Source: Pseudomonadota bacterium (GTDB lineage: Bacteria > Desulfobacterota > Desulfovibrionia > Desulfovibrionales > Desulfovibrionaceae). From it: a DNA stretch of 64,000 nucleotides. The DNA lies in assembly GCA_023460395.1 (NCBI GenBank), contig JAEWQB010000028.1, positions 176,327-240,326 on the forward strand, given 5' to 3'. The position numbers and the translations under genes were made by a program. Positions 7,210 through 15,675 of this stretch are shown piece by piece; the first letter of the stretch is position 1; every line of letters begins with the position of its first letter. A model generated the notes under the pieces. It did no database searches and was not told the DNA's origin. It was given only the letters and a program-made list of their open reading frames with translations.

Positions 7210-8793
7210 ATGACCGCGCCTGCAAACAGCGCCCCCATGCCACGCGCTGAACCATCGCCCCTGCTAGAGTGCAGGGGCATTGCCAAACGATTCGGGCCAG
7301 TACAAGCCAACTGCGGGGTGGACCTTGCCGTCCATGCCGGACAGATCGTAGCGATTCTGGGTGAAAACGGCGCGGGCAAATCCACGCTCATGTCCATCAT
7401 TGCCGGGCGCTACCAACCGGACGAAGGCGACCTGCTAGTGCGGGGAACCTCCGTGCGCTTCACCTCGCCCGCGCAGGCACTGCAACAAGGCATTGGCATG
7501 GTCTATCAGCGGTTTATGCTCATTGAACCACTGACCGTGGCGGAAAACGTGCTACTTGCCGCCGACGCCGCGCGCGCACCCGGAAGGCCACGGGCCACGG
7601 TGCGCTCCGTTTCCCGCCAGATTGTCGAACTCTCGCAACGCTACGGACTGCAAGTGGACCCCGACGCGCGTATCCGCGACCTCTCCATGGGAGAACGGCA
7701 ACGTGTGGAAATTCTCAAGCTGCTCGTCCAGCAGGCGCGTATTCTCATTTTTGATGAACCCACAGCAGTGCTGGCCCAGCCTGAAGTAGAGGGATTGTTC
7801 GCAATTTTCCGTAAACTTCGCGAAACGGGGTGCGGCATCCTTTTCATCACCCATAAGCTCGAAGAAGTGCTGGATGCGGCGGACCGCATCGCCATTCTGC
7901 GCCGGGGCCGCATCGTGGCACAGACCGATCCGTCCCAGATCACCAACAAACTAGAACTGGCGCGTCTTATGGTAGGCCGCGAGTTGGTTCTACGGGTGCA
8001 CAAGCCCCCCGTAACGCTGGGAGCAACCGTTTTTGAAGCACGCGCACTACGCGGCGCGGCGTTTCAGAATGCCTCCTTCGCCGTGCGGCGCGGAGAAATT
8101 TTCTCCATAGTGGGCGTAGCGGGAAACGGACAGGAATCCCTCGCGGAAACGGTGGCTGGCATCGCACCGGCTATGGGCGGTTCCATCTCGTTTATGGGCA
8201 GCCAGTATCCCGCCGCTCAGTGGCGGCAGGCTGTCTCCCGTATGCACTCGCAGGGAAGCCATCCCCACGCGACGGGCTGCGTAGCCTACGTGCCGGAAGA
8301 CCGGCACCACGTGGGCAGTATTGCCACCATGGGTCTGCGTGAAAACTTTTTCCTCACCCGGCGGGATGCCGCCGGGCAGGGACCATGGCTGGACCCGGCC
8401 CGCATGCGCCGCGAAACGGAAGAGGCCATCCACAAGTTCACGATTGTCGCCCACGATGCCGAAAGCCCGGCGGGGAGTCTCTCCGGCGGAAATCTGCAAA
8501 AATTGCTGCTGGCCCGTGAAATGGCACGCGGCCCCGCGCTGTTTATCGCGGAACAGCCCACCCAAGGGCTGGACATCCGCGCCACGGAAGACGTCTGGGC
8601 CGCCATACTTGCGCAGCGCGAGCACTCCGCCGTGCTCATTATCACTGGCGACCTCCGGGAAGCACTGTCCCTGTCCGATCGCATCGGGGTGATGTTCCGG
8701 GGCAACATTGTGGACATTATTGACACCCGCGATGCCGACCGGGTCGAATATATCGGCCTTCTCATGGCCGGGGCAACCGCACCTAACTCCTGA
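7210..8793 (+). CDS. Nucleoside/sugar-type ABC transporter ATPase (two fused NBDs)
   Basis: This 527-residue protein carries two nucleotide-binding domains in tandem, as in the RbsA/NupA class. The first has Walker A GENGAGKST (about 54-62), LSMGERQRVEI and Walker B ILIFDEPTAVL. The second has a degenerate P-loop (GVAGNGQES) but a good LSGGNLQKLLLAREM signature and FIAEQPTQGLD. This asymmetry is normal in the class. The ATG lies 1 base after the phosphoribosyltransferase stop and the end overlaps the next start (TGATG), so translation is coupled. It energises the two permeases downstream. Confidence 0.92.
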   Translation: MTAPANSAPMPRAEPSPLLECRGIAKRFGPVQANCGVDLAVHAGQIVAILGENGAGKSTLMSIIAGRYQPDEGDLLVRGTSVRFTSPAQALQQGIGMVYQRFMLIEPLTVAENVLLAADAARAPGRPRATVRSVSRQIVELSQRYGLQVDPDARIRDLSMGERQRVEILKLLVQQARILIFDEPTAVLAQPEVEGLFAIFRKLRETGCGILFITHKLEEVLDAADRIAILRRGRIVAQTDPSQITNKLELARLMVGRELVLRVHKPPVTLGATVFEARALRGAAFQNASFAVRRGEIFSIVGVAGNGQESLAETVAGIAPAMGGSISFMGSQYPAAQWRQAVSRMHSQGSHPHATGCVAYVPEDRHHVGSIATMGLRENFFLTRRDAAGQGPWLDPARMRRETEEAIHKFTIVAHDAESPAGSLSGGNLQKLLLAREMARGPALFIAEQPTQGLDIRATEDVWAAILAQREHSAVLIITGDLREALSLSDRIGVMFRGNIVDIIDTRDADRVEYIGLLMAGATAPNS

Positions 8794-9998
8794 TGATAAC
8801 GACCATGCTGACACTGGAAAAACGCCATACTCCATTACCCCGGCAAGGCCTGACCATTGCCGCCATAGCCCTTGGCACGGCCTTTATCGCCGGTGCTGCG
8901 GTTATGGCTGCTTACGGAGCCAACCCCCTCACGGCCTATGCCGCCATGTTGCGGGGCGCACTGGGGTCCGGGTTCGGACTCACCGAAGTGGTGGTCAAAG
9001 CCATTCCCCTTACCCTCACGGGGCTGGCTGTGGCCCTGTGTGCCACCATGCTCCTGTGGAACATCGGCTGCGAGGGACAATTTGTCATGGGAGGCATCGG
9101 CGCGGCTGGTGCGGTTATGTTCTTTGTACCGCACATGCCCGGCTGGCTAGCGTTACCGGCGGTTTTGCTCTGCGGCGTCGCAGGCGGAGCCGTTTGGGCG
9201 TACATCCCTGCCGTCCTCAAAGTTTGGAGCAACGTAAGCGAAATACTTACCACCCTCCTCCTGAATTACGTGGCTATCATTCTTATGGAGCACCTCTATT
9301 TCGGACCATGGCGCGATCCGGCGGGCATGGGATTTCCCGGCACGGCCCCCTTTCCGCCAGAAGCCATGCTCCCGCGTCTTTTTGATACACGCATCCATAT
9401 GGGTGTTTTCGCCGCCGTGGCTCTGGCTTTGCTTTTACACACGCTGCTGGCCCGCTCGAAGTGGGGATTTTCCATCCGCATCATCGGTCACGGACCACGC
9501 GCCGCCACCTACGCCGGACTCAACACAGCCCGGCAGACATTGCTGGTCATGACCATGAGCGGCGCACTGGCGGGGTTTGCCGGAGCGTGCGAGGCGGCGG
9601 CTATTCACTATCGTCTACAGGAAGGGTTTGCCTCCGGCTACGGGTACGATGGCATCATCGTAGCCTGTTTGGCTGCACTGCGCCCCCGCATGGTTCCCGT
9701 ATGCGCCCTGCTACTAGGCGTGTTCATCGTGGGAGGGGAACAACTTGCCACAATGATGCAACTCCCCGCTTCCATCAGCCGGATATTGGAAGGCGCGCTG
9801 CTCTTCGGCTTCCTGCTTGGCGAGTCCGTTTGCCGCTACCGCGTGCGGGTAAACACGAAAACACCTGCCGCTCCGGCGTCTACCGGGTCGCCCATATCCG
9901 CCCCTTTGCCGCAGACCAACGGGAACAACCAGCCCGGCGCACCCGCTGAAAACAGTGTCGCCAGCGGACGGCTGACGCCAAAACAACGTATTCGATGA
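8793..9998 (+). CDS. Nucleoside-type ABC transporter permease 1 (BPD_transp_2 family)
   Basis: This 401-residue inner-membrane protein has about eight to ten hydrophobic segments and the family motif NIGCEGQFVMGGIGAAGAV, as in the RbsC/NupP permeases. It pairs with permease 2 to form the channel. The start at 8793 overlaps the ATPase stop; a second ATG at 8805 is possible. The last 50 residues or so form a Pro/Ala/Ser-rich hydrophilic tail beyond the usual end. The frame may have extended into former intergenic DNA, since 126 bases of featureless sequence follow. Confidence 0.9.
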   Translation: MITTMLTLEKRHTPLPRQGLTIAAIALGTAFIAGAAVMAAYGANPLTAYAAMLRGALGSGFGLTEVVVKAIPLTLTGLAVALCATMLLWNIGCEGQFVMGGIGAAGAVMFFVPHMPGWLALPAVLLCGVAGGAVWAYIPAVLKVWSNVSEILTTLLLNYVAIILMEHLYFGPWRDPAGMGFPGTAPFPPEAMLPRLFDTRIHMGVFAAVALALLLHTLLARSKWGFSIRIIGHGPRAATYAGLNTARQTLLVMTMSGALAGFAGACEAAAIHYRLQEGFASGYGYDGIIVACLAALRPRMVPVCALLLGVFIVGGEQLATMMQLPASISRILEGALLFGFLLGESVCRYRVRVNTKTPAAPASTGSPISAPLPQTNGNNQPGAPAENSVASGRLTPKQRIR

Positions 9999-10124
9999 GT
10001 CCACGCAACAGACATACCCGCGGCACCGCAGGCTATGGAGAGCGCACCCCATCCGCGCCACTCCCCGCGCTGCCGCACCAGCGCATCTCGGTGGTAAAAC
10101 CGGAAAGCGCACAGAGGAATCGCC

Positions 10125-11054
10125 ATGCTTGATGATATTGTCTTCATAGCCAAAATCGCCACAAAATCTTCCATGGCGGTTCTGTTCGCCGCCATTGGCG
10201 AAATTTGTGCCGAACGCAGCGGAGTTCTTAATCTCGGCGTGGAAGGCATGATGCTGGTGGGAGCGCTGGCTGGGGTTGCCGTGGGCATACACACCCACAA
10301 TCCCGTGCTTGCCACAATGGGCGGCATGGCGGTGGGCGGGTTGCTGGCCTTATTACACGCCGTGTTTGCCATTACCCTGCGGGTCAACCAAACACTTTCC
10401 GGGCTGGCGCTGACCATTTTGGGCGGTGGACTTTCCAGTTTTCTGGGCCGGGCATACATTGGCAAACCAGCTCTGCGTATGAAAGTGTACACGGTGCCCT
10501 ACCTTTCCGACATTCCTGTGGTGGGCGATATTTTCTTCCGCCAGACACCACTAGTCTATGTGGCATATATACTGGTACCACTGGTTGCGTGGGTGCTCTT
10601 CCGCACCCGGTTGGGGTTGCGTATCCGCGCTGTGGGCGAAGACGCCGCCTCTGCCGACGCGGCGGGTGTTCCTGTCACTGCCATACGCTATGGCTGCACT
10701 GTTTTCGGCGGGTGCATGGCAGGTCTGGGGGGAGCCTATCTTTCCCTCGCCTACACTCCCGGCTGGAAAGAAAACATGACCATGGGACAGGGGTGGATAG
10801 CTATTGCCATGGTCATTTTTGCCACATGGTACCCGTTCCGCGCATTCGCCGGGGCGTTACTTTTTGGCGCATTAGCCGCATTGCAATTCTATTTCCAAGC
10901 CACGGGAGTGGAAATCATTCCCGTTAACGTGCTGCGCATGATTCCGTATCTGGCGACGATTCTGGTACTTATCGTCGTCATGCGTCTTGATCGCGCACAA
11001 GGACGCGGTGCGGCTCCGGCAGCACTGGGCGTCCCCTTCAGCCGGGAGGGTTGA
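10125..11054 (+). CDS. Nucleoside-type ABC transporter permease 2 (BPD_transp_2 family)
   Basis: This 309-residue membrane protein has the family motif ERSGVLNLGVEGMMLVGAL near its N-terminus and eight or nine hydrophobic stretches. It is the second half of the transmembrane channel. GAGGAATCGCC precedes the ATG. The gene ends 1 base before the adenine deaminase start, so the operon continues. Confidence 0.9.
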   Translation: MLDDIVFIAKIATKSSMAVLFAAIGEICAERSGVLNLGVEGMMLVGALAGVAVGIHTHNPVLATMGGMAVGGLLALLHAVFAITLRVNQTLSGLALTILGGGLSSFLGRAYIGKPALRMKVYTVPYLSDIPVVGDIFFRQTPLVYVAYILVPLVAWVLFRTRLGLRIRAVGEDAASADAAGVPVTAIRYGCTVFGGCMAGLGGAYLSLAYTPGWKENMTMGQGWIAIAMVIFATWYPFRAFAGALLFGALAALQFYFQATGVEIIPVNVLRMIPYLATILVLIVVMRLDRAQGRGAAPAALGVPFSREG

Positions 11055-11055
11055 T

Positions 11056-12756
11056 ATGACTTCACTTGCCACACGCATAGCCACCGCACGCGGAGAAGAA
11101 CCCGCCGACCTGCTTGTCCGCAATGTGCGGCTGGTCAACGTGCTTTCTGGAGAAATTCACCCCGCGCATGTCGCCGTGAAAGACGGCGTTGTCATCGGGT
11201 TTGAAGAATATTCGGCCCGGAACATCGTGGATGCCGAAGGGCGCTACTGTGTTCCCGGACTCATCGACGGGCACATTCACATTGAATCCACTTTGTTGGC
11301 CCCGCACCGCTTTGCGCAGGCCGCCGCCGCGCACGGCACTGCCGCCGTCATTTGCGACCCGCATGAAATCGCCAACGTCATGGGCGCGGCGGGCATTGAG
11401 TATATGCTGGAAGCAAGCCACGGACTGCCCCTTTCCGTTTTTATGATGATGCCCTCATGCGTGCCTGCCACGCACATGGAGCACTCCGGTGCCAATCTAA
11501 CCGCTGACCACGTGCGTGACTTTCTTGCCCGCTACCCGGAACGCATGCTTGGTTTGGCAGAAATGATGAACTACCCCGGCGTCCTCTTTCGCGATCCCGC
11601 AGTGCTCGCCAAGCTCGAAGCCGCGCAAGGTCGCGTTGTGGACGGTCACGCGCCCCTGCTTTCCGGCACAGACTTGAACGCCTACATTCTTGGCGGTCCC
11701 GGCAGCGACCACGAAACCTCCACCGAGGCGGAAGCTCGCGAGAAGCTGCGCAAAGGCATGCACCTGATGGTCCGCGAAGGCTCGCAAGAACACAACCTGC
11801 ACGATCTTATGGCTGTGCTTAACGACTTTAACAGCCAGCAGGCCTCATTTGTCTGCGATGACCGGCTGGTCAATGATCTTGTGGAACGCGGGCATATGGA
11901 CGATATCCTGCGCAAGGCCATGGCTGCGGGAATGTCCGCCATCCGCGCCGTGCAGATGGCTAGTGTGAACACCGCCCGTTATTTCGGCCTGCGCCGCCGT
12001 GGCGCGGTGGCTCCCGGTTATCGCGCGGATTTCGTGCTGCTGGATAATCTGGAAACCTTCGCCATAGCCGATTGCTACCTTGGTGGCGTCCGAGTGGCTG
12101 ACGCCGATTTTTCGGCCCGCACCGCCTTCCGTGACAACTCCATGCATGTAGCCAATCTGACGTTGGAAGCACTGCGCATTCCCGCCCGGAAAGGAAGCGT
12201 GCGGGTTATCGGTATTATTCCCGGACAAATCATCACCAGCCATGGGAAAGAGCTTCCCCGCCTTGTCAACGGCTATGCCGAGGCAGACCCCGCGCGCGAT
12301 ATGGCGAAATTGGCTGTGTTTGAGCGGCACCACGCCACCGGGTCAACGGGGTTGGGATTTGTCACCGGGCTTGGCCTTGCCGATGGAGCGCTGGCCGGAT
12401 CTGTGGCGCACGATTCGCATAACCTTATTGTGGCGGGAATGAATGATGCCGACATGCTCCTCGCCGCCCAAGAGGTGGTACGCATTGGAGGTGGATTCGC
12501 CGTGGCGCACGCTGGCAAAATACTCGCCACGCTCCCTCTCCCCATAGCGGGTCTTATGAGCGACTCTCCTGCTGAAGATGTGGTCCTCGGCCTTACCGGC
12601 ATCAATACGGCGCTTGCCTCGCTGGGCTACACACTGCCCAGCCCGTTCGCGGCCCTCTCTTTTCTCGCCTTGCCGGTTATTCCAGCTCTGAAACTTACCG
12701 ACAAGGGTCTGGTTGATGTAGAGCAATTCGCTCTCGTTGACCTGTGGGAGGCATAG
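11056..12756 (+). CDS. ade: Adenine deaminase
   Basis: This metal-dependent amidohydrolase of 566 residues turns adenine into hypoxanthine plus ammonia. Diagnostic stretches are VPGLIDGHIHIESTLL with the two metal His residues, CDPHEIANVMG, the GHAP motif in VVDGHAPLLSG, and VAHDSHNLIVAG in the C-terminal domain. The ATG at 11056 has GGGAGGG just upstream and starts immediately after the permease stop; an earlier in-frame start overlaps the permease gene. As the last gene of the operon it sends imported adenine toward hypoxanthine, which a phosphoribosyltransferase can salvage. Confidence 0.94.
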   Translation: MTSLATRIATARGEEPADLLVRNVRLVNVLSGEIHPAHVAVKDGVVIGFEEYSARNIVDAEGRYCVPGLIDGHIHIESTLLAPHRFAQAAAAHGTAAVICDPHEIANVMGAAGIEYMLEASHGLPLSVFMMMPSCVPATHMEHSGANLTADHVRDFLARYPERMLGLAEMMNYPGVLFRDPAVLAKLEAAQGRVVDGHAPLLSGTDLNAYILGGPGSDHETSTEAEAREKLRKGMHLMVREGSQEHNLHDLMAVLNDFNSQQASFVCDDRLVNDLVERGHMDDILRKAMAAGMSAIRAVQMASVNTARYFGLRRRGAVAPGYRADFVLLDNLETFAIADCYLGGVRVADADFSARTAFRDNSMHVANLTLEALRIPARKGSVRVIGIIPGQIITSHGKELPRLVNGYAEADPARDMAKLAVFERHHATGSTGLGFVTGLGLADGALAGSVAHDSHNLIVAGMNDADMLLAAQEVVRIGGGFAVAHAGKILATLPLPIAGLMSDSPAEDVVLGLTGINTALASLGYTLPSPFAALSFLALPVIPALKLTDKGLVDVEQFALVDLWEA

Positions 12757-12774
12757 CCCGCAACAGGCAAATAC

Positions 12775-12810
12775 AAAAAAAACGCCCCGGCTCAAGCCGG
12801 AGCGTTTATT
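12775..12810 (+). terminator. Terminator of the purine operon
   Basis: AACGC-c-CCGGC pairs with GCCGG-a-GCGTT around TCAA, preceded by an A run and followed by TTTATTTT. It lies 19 bases after the adenine deaminase stop. The A run lets it work for the small minus-strand gene as well. Confidence 0.82.
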
Positions 12811-12836
12811 TTGCCCATGCGGTACGCGCCAGCGGT

Positions 12837-13043
12837 TCACGCTGCGTCGTCCCCTTTGTTTTTTTGAATATTGCCGAGAATGCAGTCCAGCGCTTCAGAA
12901 AGTTCGTCGGTGAGCAACGGCGTTTCAGGCAATTCACTAAGCAATTGCACCACCTCGGTCACTGTCGCGTCTTCTGGCACTGGCAGGCCAGATTCTCTGG
13001 CAAGGCGAATAAGTTCTTCGCGCTGTGCGGTCATGGCACACAT
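12837..13043 (-). CDS. Small hypothetical protein
   Basis: A 68-residue acidic, helical protein (starting MCAMTAQREELIRLA) with no recognised domain. The ATG at 13043 is preferred because GGGGGA stands 7 bases before it; a GTG at 13082 would add 13 residues. The gene faces the purine operon and could share its terminator. Its upstream region is the repeat- and hairpin-rich stretch at 13.1-13.4 kb, so it may be the gene those elements control. No function is assigned. Confidence 0.45.
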   Translation of the reverse strand: MCAMTAQREELIRLARESGLPVPEDATVTEVVQLLSELPETPLLTDELSEALDCILGNIQKNKGDDAA

Positions 13044-13125
13044 AATCGTTTCCCCCACTGTGCTAACATTGCGCTCCTTCACAGGCCCGGCGGCCTACTG
13101 CCGCCACGCCCCCGATATTTTCCCC

Positions 13126-13232
13126 TTACCGTTCCCAAACCGCCCAGTCAAGCCGCTCTCCCTGCCCGCCAGACCTGTTTTTACCATTCCTTGAGCCTGT
13201 TTTTACCGTTCCTATCCGCGCGGGAATGGTAA
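13126..13232. repeat. Four copies of a 10-mer TTACCRTTCC
   Basis: Direct copies lie at 13126-13135 (G form), 13181-13190 (A form) and 13203-13212 (G form). An inverted copy, GGAATGGTAA, lies at 13223-13232. The second and third share the longer unit CCTGTTTTTACCRTTCC, 22 bases apart, two helical turns. The third and fourth can also fold into a hairpin. Confidence 0.7.
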
Positions 13233-13283
13233 GGAGTGAGCAATCACGTTTTCCCGTGCACAACCAGTTATCCGAATTGACAT

Positions 13284-13356
13284 CGAAACAGGCATCTGCC
13301 ACATATATCCCCAGCGACAAAAGGTTTTCATAGTCGGCGATGCCTGTTTCGGCATC
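13284..13356. promoter_or_regulatory. Two mutually exclusive hairpins, attenuator-like
   Basis: CGAAACAGGCATC (13284-13296) is complementary to GATGCCTGTTTCG (13339-13351), a 13-bp stem over a 42-base loop. GATGCC (13339-13344) can instead pair with GGCATC (13351-13356) around a 6-base loop. Both folds use the same bases, on either strand. No downstream target gene is certain. Confidence 0.4.
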
Positions 13357-13820
13357 CCTGATGGAGTAGGAAGCCCCCCGGCAACAGACATCCGAAGCTT
13401 TCACAGGCTGCCAGCTACCGGTATATCGCATGGTGTGGGGTTTTCCCCCGCCCGGAGAAAACACAGCTGTTCCCGGAGCTACGTGCGGTGAGGTACCGCG
13501 CTCCCCTCAATGGTTCAGCCGCCGCTTTCCCCCCGATCATGCGACGAAACGGGGACATTCCAAACCATACCGCAACGGAGGAGGTTGGCCCTTCCGACTT
13601 TTGACGTACCGCCGGTCCGGTGGCGGAGCTTGTCGGGTCGGACTAGTGTTTCGCGCACACGGTGCGCTTGATATGCGTAAAACGGACACGGGCGTTGCCG
13701 TTACGCGCATTGTGGAGGAGTTTTCCCCGCGCCGCGTTTCCAAACGCGACCATGGGAGACAGAACTGTACCCCGCTGCACGCGTCCTGTGCGGGCAGCAA
13801 TTGCAAAGGTTTCTGCATAT

Positions 13821-13870
13821 GCACGAAAGGCCTCCCTCTGTTGGCGCTAGGGGAGGCCTTTCCTTCGTGC
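13821..13870. terminator. Long terminator-like stem upstream of asnS
   Basis: AAAGGCCTCCC (13826-13836) pairs with GGGAGGCCTTT (13851-13861), and the outer arms GCACGAA (13821-13827) and TTCGTGC (13864-13870) can extend the stem past a small bulge. It lies 125 bases before the asnS start. It may end an unseen short transcript or form part of the asnS leader. Confidence 0.5.
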
Positions 13871-13994
13871 GGAAAACCAGTGCAAACCTGTTGACCTTCC
13901 TTGCAGAATCCGCCTATCCCTAAGCTGCGTGAAGCGCCAATGCGCAAAAACGCGGCACACCGCGCCATTTAGAAATCATTGTAAGGAGAAGCAT

Positions 13995-15380
13995 ATGCGG
14001 AGAACACGGATTGCCGACGCGCTGAATGCGCGAACCGGGCAGGACCGGATCGTGGTTTGCGGCTGGGTGCGTACCCGCCGGGATTCCAAGGAGTTCTCTT
14101 TTCTGGAAATAAACGACGGCTCGTGCCTCGCGAACATGCAGGTGATCATAGACGCCACGGTGCCCACCTACGACCGTATTTCGCAAGTCTCCACAGGGGC
14201 GTCCGTTATGATAACCGGCGAATTGGTGGAATCGCCGGGCAAAGGCCAGAAATGGGAAGTGCGCGGCACGGAACTGACCCTGTTGGGCAGTGCGGACGCC
14301 GAAACTTTTCCGCTCCAAAAAAAACGCCACTCAGACGAATTTCTCCGCACTATCGCCCACCTGCGCCCACGCACCAATAAATATGGCGCGGCCTTCCGCA
14401 TCCGCTCCGAAGCCGCCTTCGCCATCCATAATTTTTTCCGCCAGAACGGCTTTTTTCACGTGCATACTCCCATTCTCACCGGCTCGGACTGCGAAGGGGC
14501 GGGAGAAATGTTCCGTGTGACAACGCTGCCGGTACAGGGCACACCGCGCCCTGAAAGCGGCAATTGGTTTGAGGCTGACTTTTTTGGTCGCGAAAGCAAC
14601 CTCACCGTCTCTGGACAGTTGGAAGCCGAAATGCTGGCTATGGGGCTGGGCAGCGTCTATACCTTTGGCCCCACTTTCCGCGCGGAAAATTCTAATACCC
14701 CCCGCCACGCCGCTGAATTTTGGATGGTGGAACCGGAAGCCGCTTTCATGGATCTTGAAGAAACCATGACGCTTGGCGAAGACATGACCAAGTATGTGGC
14801 GGCCCATGTGATGGAGCACTGCGCGGCAGATCTCGACCTGTTTACCCGCTTCGTGGACAAAGAGCTGACCACGCGTCTGGAAACGCTGGTCAGTGAGCCA
14901 TTTGCCCGCGTTTCATATACCGAAGCCGTAGATATTCTGCTGGCTTCCGGGCAGACATGGGGCTTCCCCGTTACGTGGGGATGTGACTTGCAGACAGAAC
15001 ACGAACGCTATCTTGCAGAAGAGCACTTCCGCAAGCCCGTCATCGTGTACAACTACCCCAGAGACATCAAAGCCTTTTACATGCGCCAAAACGATGACAG
15101 CAACACCGTGGCAGCCATGGACCTGCTGGTGCCGCGCATCGGCGAACTCATAGGCGGCTCGCAGCGCGAAGAACGGCTAGACAGACTGGAAACCCGCATC
15201 CGTGAAATGGGGCAAAATACCGAAGATTATTGGTGGTATCTTGATTCCCGCCGGTTTGGCAGCGTTCCGCATTCCGGGTTTGGAATGGGCTTTGAGCGCC
15301 TGCTCATGATGCTCACCGGCATCACGAACATCCGCGATGTTATTCCCTTCCCCAGAACTCCCAATAACATCGAGTTCTAA
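13995..15380 (+). CDS. asnS: Asparagine--tRNA ligase
   Basis: This class II aminoacyl-tRNA synthetase charges tRNA-Asn in the cytoplasm. The N-terminal OB-fold anticodon domain is visible (IVVCGWVRTRRDSKEFSFLE). The catalytic domain has motif 2 around FGPTFRAENSNTPRHAAEFW and motif 3 around GFGMGFERLLMML near the C-terminus. Its 461 residues match the family. AAGGAGAAGCAT stands before the ATG at 13995; an earlier in-frame start has no ribosome site. Its presence suggests tRNA-Asn is charged directly. Confidence 0.96.
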   Translation: MRRTRIADALNARTGQDRIVVCGWVRTRRDSKEFSFLEINDGSCLANMQVIIDATVPTYDRISQVSTGASVMITGELVESPGKGQKWEVRGTELTLLGSADAETFPLQKKRHSDEFLRTIAHLRPRTNKYGAAFRIRSEAAFAIHNFFRQNGFFHVHTPILTGSDCEGAGEMFRVTTLPVQGTPRPESGNWFEADFFGRESNLTVSGQLEAEMLAMGLGSVYTFGPTFRAENSNTPRHAAEFWMVEPEAAFMDLEETMTLGEDMTKYVAAHVMEHCAADLDLFTRFVDKELTTRLETLVSEPFARVSYTEAVDILLASGQTWGFPVTWGCDLQTEHERYLAEEHFRKPVIVYNYPRDIKAFYMRQNDDSNTVAAMDLLVPRIGELIGGSQREERLDRLETRIREMGQNTEDYWWYLDSRRFGSVPHSGFGMGFERLLMMLTGITNIRDVIPFPRTPNNIEF

Positions 15381-15536
15381 CCGGGCAACACACGACCGGC
15401 CTGACTTGGGCCAGCCCTTGCCCGGACCTTAACTGGCCTTGGCCTAATCGGGCGCGGACTTTGGCGGACCGTGCCCGGAAGAGCTGCATCTGCGGGCACC
15501 CGGTTGTGTGCCGAGCAGACGCACCGCCAACTGTGT

Positions 15537-15576
15537 AAAAAAAAACAGGCGTTGGATGCCCAACGCCTGTTTTTTT
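15537..15576. terminator. Bidirectional terminator between asnS and the chemoreceptor gene
   Basis: A perfect stem with CAGGCGTTGG and CCAACGCCTG arms and a 4-base loop, flanked by an A run on the left and a T run on the right. It lies between convergent genes. Confidence 0.9.
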
Positions 15577-15675
15577 AAGGGCGCGGTGCCCCAGTAATAC
15601 CGTATCGCCATCCGCCCGCGCAACGCGCCTGCCGGGGGACAGGGATTTTTTTCGTTTCCCGCTGCCGCAGCGCAG

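Larger units (their letters stand above)
13044..13994. other. Gene-poor stretch rich in repeats and hairpins
   Basis: Nearly 950 bases without a convincing gene. It holds four copies of TTACCRTTCC (13126-13232), two mutually exclusive hairpins (13284-13356) and a long terminator-like stem before asnS (13821-13870). A minus-strand frame of up to 112 codons (13464-13126) is open, but it lacks a good ribosome site and runs through the repeats. I found no tRNA or known RNA class here. Confidence 0.55.

Noticed and set aside
7210..8793. Degenerate second Walker A in the purine transporter ATPase as damage
   Set aside because: An altered P-loop in the second domain is normal for this class of tandem ATPases.
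13126..13464. Minus-strand frame of 112 codons in the gene-poor stretch
   Set aside because: No good ribosome site, no recognisable domain, and it runs through the repeats and hairpins, which explain the sequence better.
13430..13894. Plus-strand frame of 154 codons before asnS
   Set aside because: Composition is unlike a real protein, it has no ribosome site, and it crosses the terminator-like stem.
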